A DNA stretch of 64,000 nucleotides from Rutidosis leptorrhynchoides (lineage: Eukaryota > Streptophyta > Magnoliopsida > Asterales > Asteraceae). Location of the stretch: positions 202,959,001 through 203,023,000 of the forward strand of contig NC_092336.1 in assembly GCF_046630445.1 (NCBI RefSeq). Direction: 5' to 3'. Shown here piece by piece: positions 25,402 to 36,225 of this stretch. Numbering within the stretch: the stretch's first letter is position 1; every line of letters starts with the position of its first letter. Below the pieces are notes generated by a model that was not told where the DNA came from, searched no databases, and saw nothing but the letters and a program-made list of their open reading frames with translations. The position numbers and the translations under genes are program-made.

Positions 25402-28222
25402 TGTAACGACCCGGAAATTTCCGACCAAATTTAAACCTCAATCTTTATATGTTTCCGACACGATAAGCAAAATCTGTAATTTTGAGTCTAGAAAGTTTGA
25501 AATCTATATTCGGCTAATCAATTACCTTTTGACCATTCTTGACGATTCACGAACAACTGTTTGTAATTAAATATGTATGTATATATATAGATATAAGTAC
25601 ATATGATTATTGAACATAATAAAAAAATATAATATAAAGTACAAGAATTTAATAAATAAAATAGGATATAAATAATTGAGTTGTAATTTAAAAAGAATCT
25701 ATATATATATAAATATATGATTCTATATATATAATTATTAATATAGGTATATCTTAAAATATGTAAAATTTAATACTTACGTTAACTTATTGTGTAATGT
25801 ATAGATATATTACCAAAACAATAATGTGTAATATTAAAATATAAGATCCTAATATAGATATAGTTATCATAATAAAGTTATTATTACTTTCAATATTAAG
25901 ATAAATACTAGTGTTAGTAATATATGAAATCTATGAATATAAGTTATTATAGTATTATTATTAATATCAAAAACTAGTACCATATTATCATTATAAGTAT
26001 AAGTATTACTTTTATGGATATTATTAATTGTTTTATCATTTATATTATTATTAATTCTGTATTTATTGTAATTAGTATTTTATTTTAATTAGTAATATTA
26101 TAATTATATTATCAGTATTTTTATTTATTAACACACTTCATTTATAATTATTATTTAAATTTTAATAAAATGTATAAAGAATTGTAATTACATGAAATTG
26201 GAGACAGCTCATTAACAGATTTTTCTATTTTTTTGTTTCTTTCCTTGTTACTTCCTGTTGACCCGTGAATTTTTTTTTTCTTTTTTTTTTGTCGATAAAT
26301 AGATTAGATGTTAAACTTATTTAACAATTTGCAAATGACATGTGATCGTTTATAAACCCACTTCAGTCCAATATGTAAGAAAAGCTGTAATTTTCGGAAT
26401 TAAAAACCAGAACAGATCAGGAAGCAAGAACGCACCCCTCTGTTTTGAAACTTAAATTGCAAAACCACAATTTCGAATAAAAATTCGAAAAGTGTAAATG
26501 CAGTTCTGTTAGGAACTAAATACTCGAACTTTCTGCAAAATCATAAATCCCAATTTATTATATCGAGTGTGGATTTCTGAGTTAAAGGTCGAGTTTCAAG
26601 AGTTAAACATTCGGGTTTTTACAAAAATTCGAAATCATGTTATTGTTTCAAGATCAATTAACAGTCCAGAAAGATTATATAAGGGATTTAGGATCTATTT
26701 CATGAAGAAACCTGGATCTAAAAACGTTTTAAAATCAAGTTTTGAATTTGAGTTTATATTTTTGTTTTTTTTTTCACGAACCAGCTATTGTTTTATGTGT
26801 TTTAATTCGTGTCTGTCAATTTAAAATTACCTTTACAGGCTGTTTTGATCAAATTAACATTTTAATCCAAGTCATAAACTGATTGATGCGAATTATTTGA
26901 TTTCGGTCGGATTATGTTGTGAAGAAGAAGGAGAAATAGGATTAACAGGAAAAACGGGTTAAATAAATAAAAAGGTCCCTTTAAAACAGATAATAGGCGA
27001 TAGCCTAGGTGGTTAAGTGTTGATGCGGTGTAGCGAGGGGTCTTGGGTTCGAGTCCCGTATGCGACAATTCTTTTTACAAACAAGCTTCAAGGGTATAAT
27101 TTTCATTACTTTTATTTTAATTATTATTATTATTATTATTATTAGAATTATAATTATAAATTTTACCATTACTATTATTATTATTATTTTGATTATTATT
27201 ATTAGTATTATCATTTAAGTTATTATTATTAGTATCATTATTGAAATTATTATTATTATGAGATTTATAACATAGATTATTATATGTATTAATTTTATTG
27301 ATATTATTTTTAAGTATCAATATTGTTAATAATATTTCTATTATTAATATTATAACAAGTAAATATTATATATTATATCATTATCTTGACAAACAATAAG
27401 TTTTTCATTTTAAAACATATAAATAAATACATTTTATCAATTTAGTAAATAAACAAATAAATTATTAATATAAAAATTAAATCACTAATAGTAAAATATA
27501 TTATTTGTTCGATTACGATTATGTGTATTGATATATATACAAACAATATAGGTTCGTGAATCCGAGGCCAACTTTATACTTGTTCAAAGATGTTATATGT
27601 ATTTTTACTACAAAATACATTAGGTGAGTATATAGTTCCCTTTTAACTCTAAATATTATGGGCTGAGAATACATGCGCTGTTTTTATAAATGATTTACGT
27701 TATGGACGCAAGTGATCAAAAATATAAATTCTACGTTGAGTTGTACCATGGCATATCTCTTTATACTTGGTAGCTAATATTTACGTGAGGAGCGTAAACG
27801 CGAATCCTGTTGATAGATCTATCGGGCCTGACAACCCCAACCGGGCTGGACGACCAGTTTTAAACGGTTGCACAGTACTCGTTTCGTTACTACACTTGGT
27901 ACGGCGTAGGGTTTATTTAAGAATATGCTGCTGTGATTTAAATGTTAAGTATGGTTACCAAGTGCTCAACGACTTTTCTATACACGAGGAGTGTATTATG
28001 TATAAACTTTAAATCTTGTGGTCCATAGATATAACGCTGCTAGCATCAAACCTATATATCTCACCAACTTTATGTTGACATGTTAAAGCATGTTATTCTC
28101 AGGTACGATTTAAGTCTTCCGCTGTGCATTTGCTCATATTAAGGACATTACTTGGAGTCGATCGTCGCAATGGAACCAAATGTTGATGACTTCGTCCAGG
28201 TCGATAAGGACGGGTCTTTACA
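25402..28222 (+). repeat. LARD-2 5' LTR
   Basis: 2821 bp, TG…CA ends. It contains AT-rich sequence, a tRNA-like unit, an ATT-rich tract and, in its 3' third, the conserved blocks GGGCTGAGAATACATGCGCT (about 27660) and TCTCACCAACTTTATGTTGA (about 28059) shared with other LTRs in the window. Open frames here, such as 26567-26824, recur in the 3' LTR and have no recognisable domain. Confidence 0.93.
26994..27076 (+). promoter_or_regulatory. tRNA-like Pol III unit in LARD-2 5' LTR
   Basis: Consensus A box TAGCCTAGGTGG (27001-27012) lies 45 bases before a perfect B box GGTTCGAGTCC (27046-27056). A TTTTT run at 27072-27076 could end transcription. The A-box surroundings (AGGTGGTTAAG) resemble class II (Ser/Leu) tRNAs. 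Acceptor and D stems do not pair convincingly, so a functional tRNA is unlikely. An ATT-rich tract begins about 40 bases downstream. Confidence 0.65.
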
Positions 28223-28224
28223 GT

Positions 28225-28236
28225 TGGTATCAGAGC
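28225..28236 (+). promoter_or_regulatory. LARD-2 primer-binding site (initiator tRNA-Met)
   Basis: TGGTATCAGAGC lies two bases after the 5' LTR end. The following bases (GGTGGTCTTAGTGAACCAGG) match the equivalent region of LARD-1. Confidence 0.92.
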
Positions 28237-28634
28237 GGTGGTCTTAGTGAACCAGGTCTTGCATTAGTGTGTCTAACTAGTAGCTGTTAGGATACATTAA
28301 TGAGTCTGGACTTCGACCGTGCCTGCATGTCAAAAGTTTTGCTTATCATTTCTAGTCGTAAATTATTTGCTTATCATCCTTAGGGAATTGCCTGCTTATC
28401 ATTCATAAGTCTAGACACGTCTTACTGCATTTAGTGCATCGATAGTGTATAGACAAAATTCATATCTTAGCATATCTGTTACTTTGGACTTTAGTTGACA
28501 TCTTTTCAAAGATTCTCCGTAATTTACGGGATTTTGGTATTATATATACATATGTAAAGTATGTATTGAAGAGTACCAAATCTAACTTCTATAATCTATT
28601 TCATACCAAAAATTCATTTTTCCGATTATACAAG

Positions 28635-29081
28635 ATGGATTCCGCATCTAGTTCGAATTCCTCAGATTATGACAGCTATGCCGATATGGATTTTCATTCA
28701 AGCTCCGAAGGCAGCGTCACCGGAATGGATCAACCAATCTCCCATCATCTATTCTGGATGAATTGGGGGTGGGTTCGTAATATACTAAGTCACTGGAGAC
28801 ATGAAGAGGGTGATCCCTTCCATCCACCAAATTGCCCTCTTGGCGATGAACCTGAAGCACTTACCGGTGAACCTGTTTGAGAAACCATTTTCTCTCTCAT
28901 TTCTAGAGTATCTCGTCACGATTATATACTATCCCATATTTCAGATCTTGTTCATTCGCTCACTCCAACCACCAATCATCCCGGTGTACTAGCAGAAGTT
29001 AACGAACTTCACGCTCGCGTGACGGCTTTGGAGAATATGGTGCGAAGGTTACAAACACCAGCAGCAGCACCAGCAGCATAA
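28635..29081 (+). pseudogene. Ser/Asp-rich small ORF of LARD-2, one in-frame TGA
   Basis: The frame starts MDSASSSNSSDYDSYADMDF and runs 149 codons to TAA at 29079-29081, interrupted only by TGA at 28878-28880. The N-terminal half is acidic and Ser-rich, the middle has PPNCPLGDEPEALTGEPV, and the C-terminus is a predicted amphipathic helix (VLAEVNELHARVTALENMV) followed by a Pro/Ala tail. LARD-1 keeps a more damaged homologue (9659-10188), and the helix resembles the end of the Tekay-like element's upstream ORF. Its position just after the PBS matches where that element carries its extra ORF. No family name is known to me. Confidence 0.55.
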
Positions 29082-32000
29082 TCCGTACCACCATCATCAA
29101 CACCGACAGTACCCATATCACCCTCAACCACAACCGCGTCATAAACCTCAACATCACAATTTGTACCTCGGATATCAACATCACACACCTCAATATCACT
29201 ATCTGTACTTCGAGTATGATCTTCGTTTTACATATCATTCTATATCGATTATCTTCGCTTTACTTATCGTTCTATCTCATTTATCTTCGTTCGACATGGT
29301 AATTATGTAATCTTTAATGTTTTAGAGATCATGTAATCAAGTATTAACGATAAATCAAAAAAAAAAAAAATTAATATCTTATTGACTCATTAGATCCATG
29401 ATTACATCTGAAGAAAATATATATACAAGTATATTTTCATAAAGATTGTAATTAAAAATTCTTTCGTACAAACTGTTAATGATGAAAATATTTTAACGGG
29501 TAGGTAGTACCCGAGGAATATTTAGATCTCACATTAATAAGTTACAGTGTATATTCTTCGAATCTGATTCAACGGTCATTTGCTATTCTACTTACAACCA
29601 CCGATATTCGTATCTGTTCACCACCGAATAACCATTTTTATTCAAATTTCATATTTGGATTTTTATCTATCAGAATCCAACAAGTGGCATAATGAAGAAA
29701 ACATTGGACAAAATAAAAAGTGTTAGAAACAAACAAATTAATTATGAGAAATTCTGTTAGGAATCCACGCTAACTGTTCCTAGTTAACTGTTCCCAGCTA
29801 ACTGTTAATTCCGTATTACATTTTATCGCAATTTAATTTATTGTCATTTAAGTTCTGTTATTTATTTTACGCACTTTAAATAACGGGACACGTATACAAG
29901 GTTTTGACCTATCATATCGACCCATCTATATATATATTTCGGAACAACCATAGACACTCTATATGTGAATGTTGGAGTTGGCTATACAGGGTTGAGGTTG
30001 ATTTCAAAATATATATATGGTTTGAGTTGTGATCAATACTGAGACCGGTACACGGGTCACGATACGTATTAATTAATTCGAATATTATATATTAAATTAT
30101 ATATGAATATATTGGACTAGTGGACTATTGGACTGCTAACTTTGGACAATTAAAATAAATTAAAATGTTGATTATAACATATGAAACTAAACAATTCTTC
30201 AAGTTTGCCACTTGATTTCATCCTAAACCTCATTTGTATCTCGACGTTTACAATCCGCGTACAAACCTATCAGGATTATTGACAATACCTCAATCGAGAA
30301 GTTGAACCGACCGCACTTCATCTACAGAAGAAAAGATCTATACACATGAAAAACTCTTGAACCCAAAGTCATAGTTTAACACGTACCGCGACGAATTCTT
30401 TAGCATTTATTAGCAAAAACAACCTTACGATTCCTTTTCAAAGTAGCCAATTTTGTCACAGCTTCAGCAGAACAACTTCGACCTTTCATTCGAAAAAGTC
30501 TTATTATAACTTTGATATATACGATTGGTTTTCCTCATCGTTACCGGGGAACCTTTCATACTCCGCCATGTTATCATCAGCATTTAATCATCTAAAAACA
30601 CAATTCGCCCAAAAACACCTCGGATTGATAATCGACGATTCAGATATGACTGCATTAAATGCAGAGGAAACAGTAAAATTTTAGATGGCCTAAATGGCCA
30701 AAAGTTTGATGATAAAGAAGGGAATGTTAGGAACGATCGATAGAAAATTTAGTGCTGAAAAATGGATTGAGCTAACCGTGAAGGAAACAAAGAACAAATA
30801 CAAGGAATGAACCTGCCTTCAAATAATGCAAATGATTCAGTGTCTGTTGAAACCGTCAGTATGAACCCTACTCCTTATTCTAAACTTTTTCAGATGATAT
30901 TATTCATCATCATCTTATCTTAGATATTATAAGATATCTTCATATTTTCCGCTATACATATTCTCCATATTTCTAAAGATATTTTCACAACTATTCCTAT
31001 CTGCAATCATCTATCTCCCCATAATATCTGCGTTACAACATAAAAGAAACTGTGTTAGTTTCTAAATTCTGAAATCTTCAAGTTTAAAATATGAATGTTT
31101 TGAAGCAGTGTTGGGAACTGATGCGTGAATTAGTATAATATAATGAAACTTGATCAACTTCATTATATTACAGTAAGTCATGTTGCGTTTCTAATGGAAT
31201 GTGATGATTCACAGTACCATCATCATGTGCCATGTTACACGGCTCTTACATTCTATCTAATCTCTAAATATATCAAGAAAATATTTTCCTTGATGATTCG
31301 GTCTTTTCCAGGATATTCTGGTAATTTGATAAATCAAAATCGTGCCATTACCATTTCTTTCTAAGAGCATTAGTTATGTTCATTCCAAATTTCATACCTG
31401 CGAATTCCGAACCATTACAAGAGATGCTTAATCACAAGAAGAGGAAACGAAAGAATAAAGCTCCAAAAATAGAAATTGGAATATAAATCGCAGCAAATAG
31501 GAGAAAGCATTAACTGTGGATGACAATGATTATGGAAGACAGAAGTAGAGACATCAAAATATAAGGGAAGATATAAAACCTAACAACCACCCAGAAATTA
31601 CAAACCGTGTATATCAATACGTATTGCAACGTAAAGACACGGGAGAATTAGAAACATTATAATTCCAAGGAAATCATAAGAGTAAGTAGATTCTTCTAGC
31701 GGCAGATGAAAGAGAAGAATGAAAGATATGAAAGTTAGAAGTATAACAAGAATCAGAACGGGATGGAGCATTTTTAAGGTATGAATTGAGGGAGAAAGGA
31801 TAGAAGATGTGAGGTATGGAAGTAAGGAAGGGAAGGAGGTGGGTTTATAGTGAAATATCCGACAGAGAAATCGAAACAGATTACCGCATTAAATCAAAGG
31901 AGATTCTGATTTTCTAAATCGCCGAAACACCAACTCTTATTACAAAGATTTTCTTTAAATCCCTTAAATTCCGGAAATCAATAGTAACTACGTCATCGGT

Positions 32001-32169
32001 TGAAATGAATATATTTATTTACTCATTTCACTCTTTTGTGACAGCTTCACTCGTGCGCTTGACATAATCGAATCGTTTTATCTATATCTCTCAATGATGA
32101 TAAAACTCCATTATTACCTCATATTTGTTATGAAAACATTCCTATTATTATCCATGACGACCTCTATCA
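29082..32169 (+). other. LARD-2 internal region, non-coding
   Basis: No gag-pol domains on either strand. It contains a PPT-like internal motif (TTTTAACGGGTAGGTA, 29491-29506), a small remnant frame at 30709-30810, and AT-rich sequence shared in reverse with LARD-1. Confidence 0.7.
30709..30810 (+). pseudogene. Remnant small ORF, partner of 7856-8038
   Basis: 33 codons beginning MIKKGMLGTIDRKFSAEKW, ending KETKNKYKE. It aligns without gaps to the LARD-1 frame with mostly conservative changes. It is shorter than the LARD-1 version because of an earlier stop. Product and function are unknown. Confidence 0.33.
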
Positions 32170-32205
32170 AATTTCGGGGACGAAATTTCTTTAACGGGTG
32201 GGTAC
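32170..32205 (+). promoter_or_regulatory. LARD-2 PPT region with conserved hairpin
   Basis: AAATTTCGGGGACGAAATTT can fold on itself. It is followed by CTTTAACGGGTGGGTAC directly before the 3' LTR. The same arrangement is seen in LARD-1 and the Tekay-like element. Confidence 0.7.
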
Positions 32206-35024
32206 TGTAACGACCCGGAAATTTCCGACCAAATTTAAACCTCAATCTTTATATGTTTCCGACACGATAAGCAAAATCTGTAATTTTGAGTCTAGAAAGT
32301 TTGAAATCTATATTCGGCTAATCAATTACCTTTTGACCATTCTTGACGATTCACGAACAACTGTTTGTAATTAAATATGTATGTATATATATAGATATAA
32401 GTACATATGATTATTGAACATAATAAAAAAATATAATATAAAGTACAAGAATTTAATAAATAAAATAGGATATAAATAATTGAGTTGTAATTTAAAAAGA
32501 ATCTATATATATATAAATATATGATTCTATATATATAATTATTAATATAGGTATATCTTAAAATATGTAAAATTTAATACTTACGTTAACTTATTGTGTA
32601 ATGTATAGATATATTACCAAAACAATAATGTGTAATATTAAAATATAAGATCCTAATATAGATATAGTTATCATAATAAAGTTATTATTACTTTCAATAT
32701 TAAGATAAATACTAGTGTTAGTAATATATGAAATCTATGAATATAAGTTATTATAGTATTATTATTAATATCAAAAACTAGTACCATATTATCATTATAA
32801 GTATAAGTATTACTTTTATGGATATTATTAATTGTTTTATCATTTATATTATTATTAATTCTGTATTTATTGTAATTAGTATTTTATTTTAATTAGTAAT
32901 ATTATAATTATATTATCAGTATTTTTATTTATTAACACACTTCATTTATAATTATTATTTAAATTTTAATAAAATGTATAAAGAATTGTAATTACATGAA
33001 ATTGGAGACAGCTCATTAACAGATTTTTCTATTTTTTTGTTTCTTTCCTTGTTACTTCCTGTTGACCCGTGAATTTTTTTTTTCTTTTTTTTTTGTCGAT
33101 AAATAGATTAGATGTTAAACTTATTTAACAATTTGCAAATGACCTGTGATCGTTTATAAACCCACTTCCGTCCAATATGTAAGAAAAGCTGTAATTTTCG
33201 GAATTAAAAACCAGAACAGATCAGGAAGCAAGAACGCACCCCTCTGTTTTGAAACTTAAATTGCAAAACCACAATTTCGAATAAAAATTCAAAAAGTGTA
33301 AATGCAGTTCTGTTAGGAACTAAATACTCGAACTTTCTGCAAAATCATAAATCCCAATTTATTATATCGAGTGTGGATTTCTGAGTTAAAGGTCGAGTTT
33401 CAAGAGTTAAACATTCAGGTTTTTACAAAAATTCGAAATCATGTTATTGTTTCAAGATCAATTAACAGTCCAGAAAGATTATATAAGGGATTTAGGATCT
33501 ATTTCATGAAGAAACCTGGATCTAAAAACGTTTTAAAATCAAGTTTTGAATTTGAGTTTATATTTTTGTTTTTTTTTTCACGAACCAGCTATTGTTTTAT
33601 GTGTTTTAATTCGTGTCTGTCAATTTAAAATTACCTTTACAGGCTGTTTTGATCAAATTAACATTTTAATCCAAGTCATAAACTGATTGATGCGAATTAT
33701 TTGATTTCGGTCGGATTATGTTGTGAAGAAGAAGGAGAAATAGGATTAACAGGAAAAACGGGTTAAATAAATAAAAAGGTCCCTTTAAAACAGATAATAG
33801 GCGATAGCCTAGGTGGTTAAGTGTTGATGCGGTGTAGCGAGGGGTCTTGGGTTCGAGTCCCATATGCGACAATTCTTTTTACAAACAAGCTTCAAGGGTA
33901 TAATTTTCATTACTTTTATTTTAATTATTATTATTATTATTATTATTAGAATTATAATTATAAATTTTACCATTACTATTATTATTATTTTGATTATTAT
34001 TATTAGTATTATCATTTAAGTTATTATTATTAGTATCATTATTGAAATTATTATTATTATGAGATTTATAACATAGATTATTATATGTATTAATTTTATT
34101 GATATTATTTTTAAGTATCAATATTGTTAATAATATTTCTATTATTAATATTATAACAAGTAAATATTATATATTATATCATTATCTTGACAAACAATAA
34201 GTTTTTCATTTTAAAACATATAAATAAATACATTTTATCAATTTAGTAAATAAACAAATAAATTATTAATATAAAAATTAAATCACTAATAGTAAAATAT
34301 ATTATTTGTTCGATTACGATTATGTGTATTGATATATATACAAACAATATAGGTTCGTGAATCCGAGGCCAACTTTATACTTGTTCAAAGATGTTATATG
34401 TATTTTTACTACAAAATACATTAGGTGAGTATATAGTTCCCTTTTAACTCTAAATATTTTGGGCTGAGAATACATGCGCTGTTTTTATAAATGATTTACG
34501 TTATGGACGCAAGTGATCAAAAATATAAATTCTACGTTGAGTTGTACCATGGCATATCTCTTTATACTTGGTAGCTAATATTTACGTGAGGAGCGTAAAC
34601 GCGAATCCTGTTGATAGATCTATCGGGCCTGACAACCCCAACCGGGCTGGACGACCAGTTTTAAACGGTTGCACAGTACTTCGTTTCGTTACTACACTTG
34701 GTACGGTGTAGGGTTTATTTAAGAATATGCTGCTGTGATTTAAATGTTAAGTATGGTTACCAAGTGCTCAACGACTTTTCTATACACGAGGAGTGTATTA
34801 TGTATAAACTTTAAATCTTGTAGTCCATAGATATAACGCTGCTAGCATCAAACCTATATATCTCACCAACTTTATGTTGACATTTTAAAGCATGTTATTC
34901 TCAGGTACGATTTAAGTCTTCCGCTGTGCATTTGCTCATATTAAGGACATTACTTGGAGTCGATCGTCGCAATGGAACCAAATGTTGATGACTTCGTCCA
35001 GGTCGATAAGGACGGGTCTTTACA
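32206..35024 (+). repeat. LARD-2 3' LTR
   Basis: 2819 bp, nearly identical to 25402-28222. It starts TGTAACGACCC and ends GGGTCTTTACA. Confidence 0.93.
33798..33880 (+). promoter_or_regulatory. tRNA-like Pol III unit in LARD-2 3' LTR
   Basis: Same A box (33805-33816), B box (33850-33860) and TTTTT (33876-33880) as in the 5' LTR. One base after the B box differs (CCCATATG against CCCGTATG). Confidence 0.65.
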
Positions 35025-36040
35025 CCAACTGTCTAGTTTAATTAACTTACTTATTTATGAATGTTTTTAATCTTTTGGTTATGTACTTGTTATCTTTTAA
35101 ATGCCATTTAGTTGGTTAAAACTTGTAATGTGATATTTATGTCATCTTTTGATTTTATGTAATGTTGGTCAAACTTGTAATGAACTGTGGATGGTTATTC
35201 TTATGAATGTCATCTTTTAATTTATGTAATGAACTTTGGATGGTTATTCTCATAAATGTCATCTTTTCATTTATGTAATGTGTGTTATGTGAATCTCATC
35301 TGTCTTTTTTGATAAACTTGACTGTTATAACCTCATGAGAATGTCATCTTTTATGACTTCTTTTGACCAACATTGAACTTTTGGTCATATTTGTTAGTTG
35401 AACTAGATTGTAAACGAATAGAAACCAAAATATATAACATTGATTAAAACATTCAATAAAAACTTGATTCAATAAAAACTAGATGCAATAAAAACATTCA
35501 TTTTTTACTACCATTGAAGTACAATCTGATATAAATACAAACTTGATGCATAAAAACATTCATTTTTTACTACCGTACATCACTAAAACACAAACACATA
35601 AACCACAAAAAATCCAACTACATATTAACAACATCGTTAACTTGGCAACTTTCTTTTCAAGCAACAATTCATTTCGGTTGATCGTTGGCGGATCTAACCA
35701 TCTGAAGAATCTGCAATTAGACCACTACAATGTAGAATCAAAGAACAAAATATGCAATTAGTTCCAAATGCATACCTTAATATACCGAAAACGACCAAAT
35801 TATATGTAATTATTTACAATTGCTTACCTTAATTGGACAAGTGTAGAACCGACGATCAGGGTTACTCGTTGTCGTCGATACACGAATAGCAACAGACATA
35901 CCACAAACACAATAAACCATGGCAAATTGCTAAAAAGAACTGGACTTAATCGATGGGGCTTTGAGAAATTAGGGTTTGTGTTTGTATGCATCGATACAAT
36001 GGGGAATGAAATAAGCCTCTGGTACTCGTTTAATATACAT
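35025..36040 (+). other. MULE 3' part: last transposase codon, stop and 3' flank
   Basis: After the CCAAC duplication the transposase frame ends with Val and TAG (35032-35034). The rest is non-coding. It holds near-direct repeats of a block GGATGGTTATTCT…GTCATCTTTTAATTTATGTAATG (about 35185-35285) and two copies of AAAACATTCATTTTTTACTACC (about 35492 and 35550). The open frame at 35543-35761 has no recognisable domain. Confidence 0.7.
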
Positions 36041-36225
36041 AGGGAAAGGGAGTGGAGAAAATGACACTTTTACCCATCACATGATATGCACATGATATGA
36101 TTTAACGTTATAATTAAACGGACGTTTGAGGCAGGGACTATTTTAGAAATGTTTAAATACCACAGTGAAGAAGAACATCAAAAAAAACCACAGGGACAGT
36201 CTCGAAAATTGGGATCAAACCTCAG
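36041..36225 (-). repeat. MULE right terminal inverted repeat
   Basis: Inverse of the left TIR, e.g. ATGATATGATTTAACGTTAT and GGGATCAAACCTCAG at the tip. It ends directly against the integrase reading frame of host A. Confidence 0.82.

Larger units (their letters stand above)
25402..35024 (+). mobile_element. LARD-2, young non-autonomous LTR retrotransposon
   Basis: Nearly identical LTRs (25402-28222 and 32206-35024) flank a 4.0-kb interior that lacks gag-pol. The target duplication is CCAAC (25397-25401 and 35025-35029). The ends are TGTAACGACCC and GGGTCTTTACA. I count by eye about 10 substitutions and 2 small indels between the 2.82-kb LTRs, so the insertion is recent. It landed in the MULE transposase between the final Thr and Val codons, so the MULE stop codon now lies at 35032-35034. 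Confidence 0.93.
22068..36225 (+). mobile_element. Mutator-like DNA transposon (MULE), split by LARD-2
   Basis: Long terminal inverted repeats (22068-22290 and about 36041-36225) bracket a MuDR-type transposase pseudogene. The TIRs share, with scattered changes, TGGTTTGATCC, TTTAAACAT, ATAACGTTAAATCATATCAT and GGGTAAAAGTGTC. Without LARD-2 the element is about 4.5 kb, usual for an autonomous plant MULE. The right TIR appears about 15 bases shorter at its tip and abuts chromovirus integrase sequence directly. I find no clear 9-bp target duplication, so the right end may be rearranged. Confidence 0.85.

Noticed and set aside
26994..27076. Genuine tRNA gene
   Set aside because: A and B boxes are good, but acceptor and D stems do not pair and no convincing anticodon arm is seen. 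Recorded as tRNA-like.
28999..29238. Minus-strand 79-residue frame
   Set aside because: Lies opposite the small LARD-2 ORF and has no independent support.
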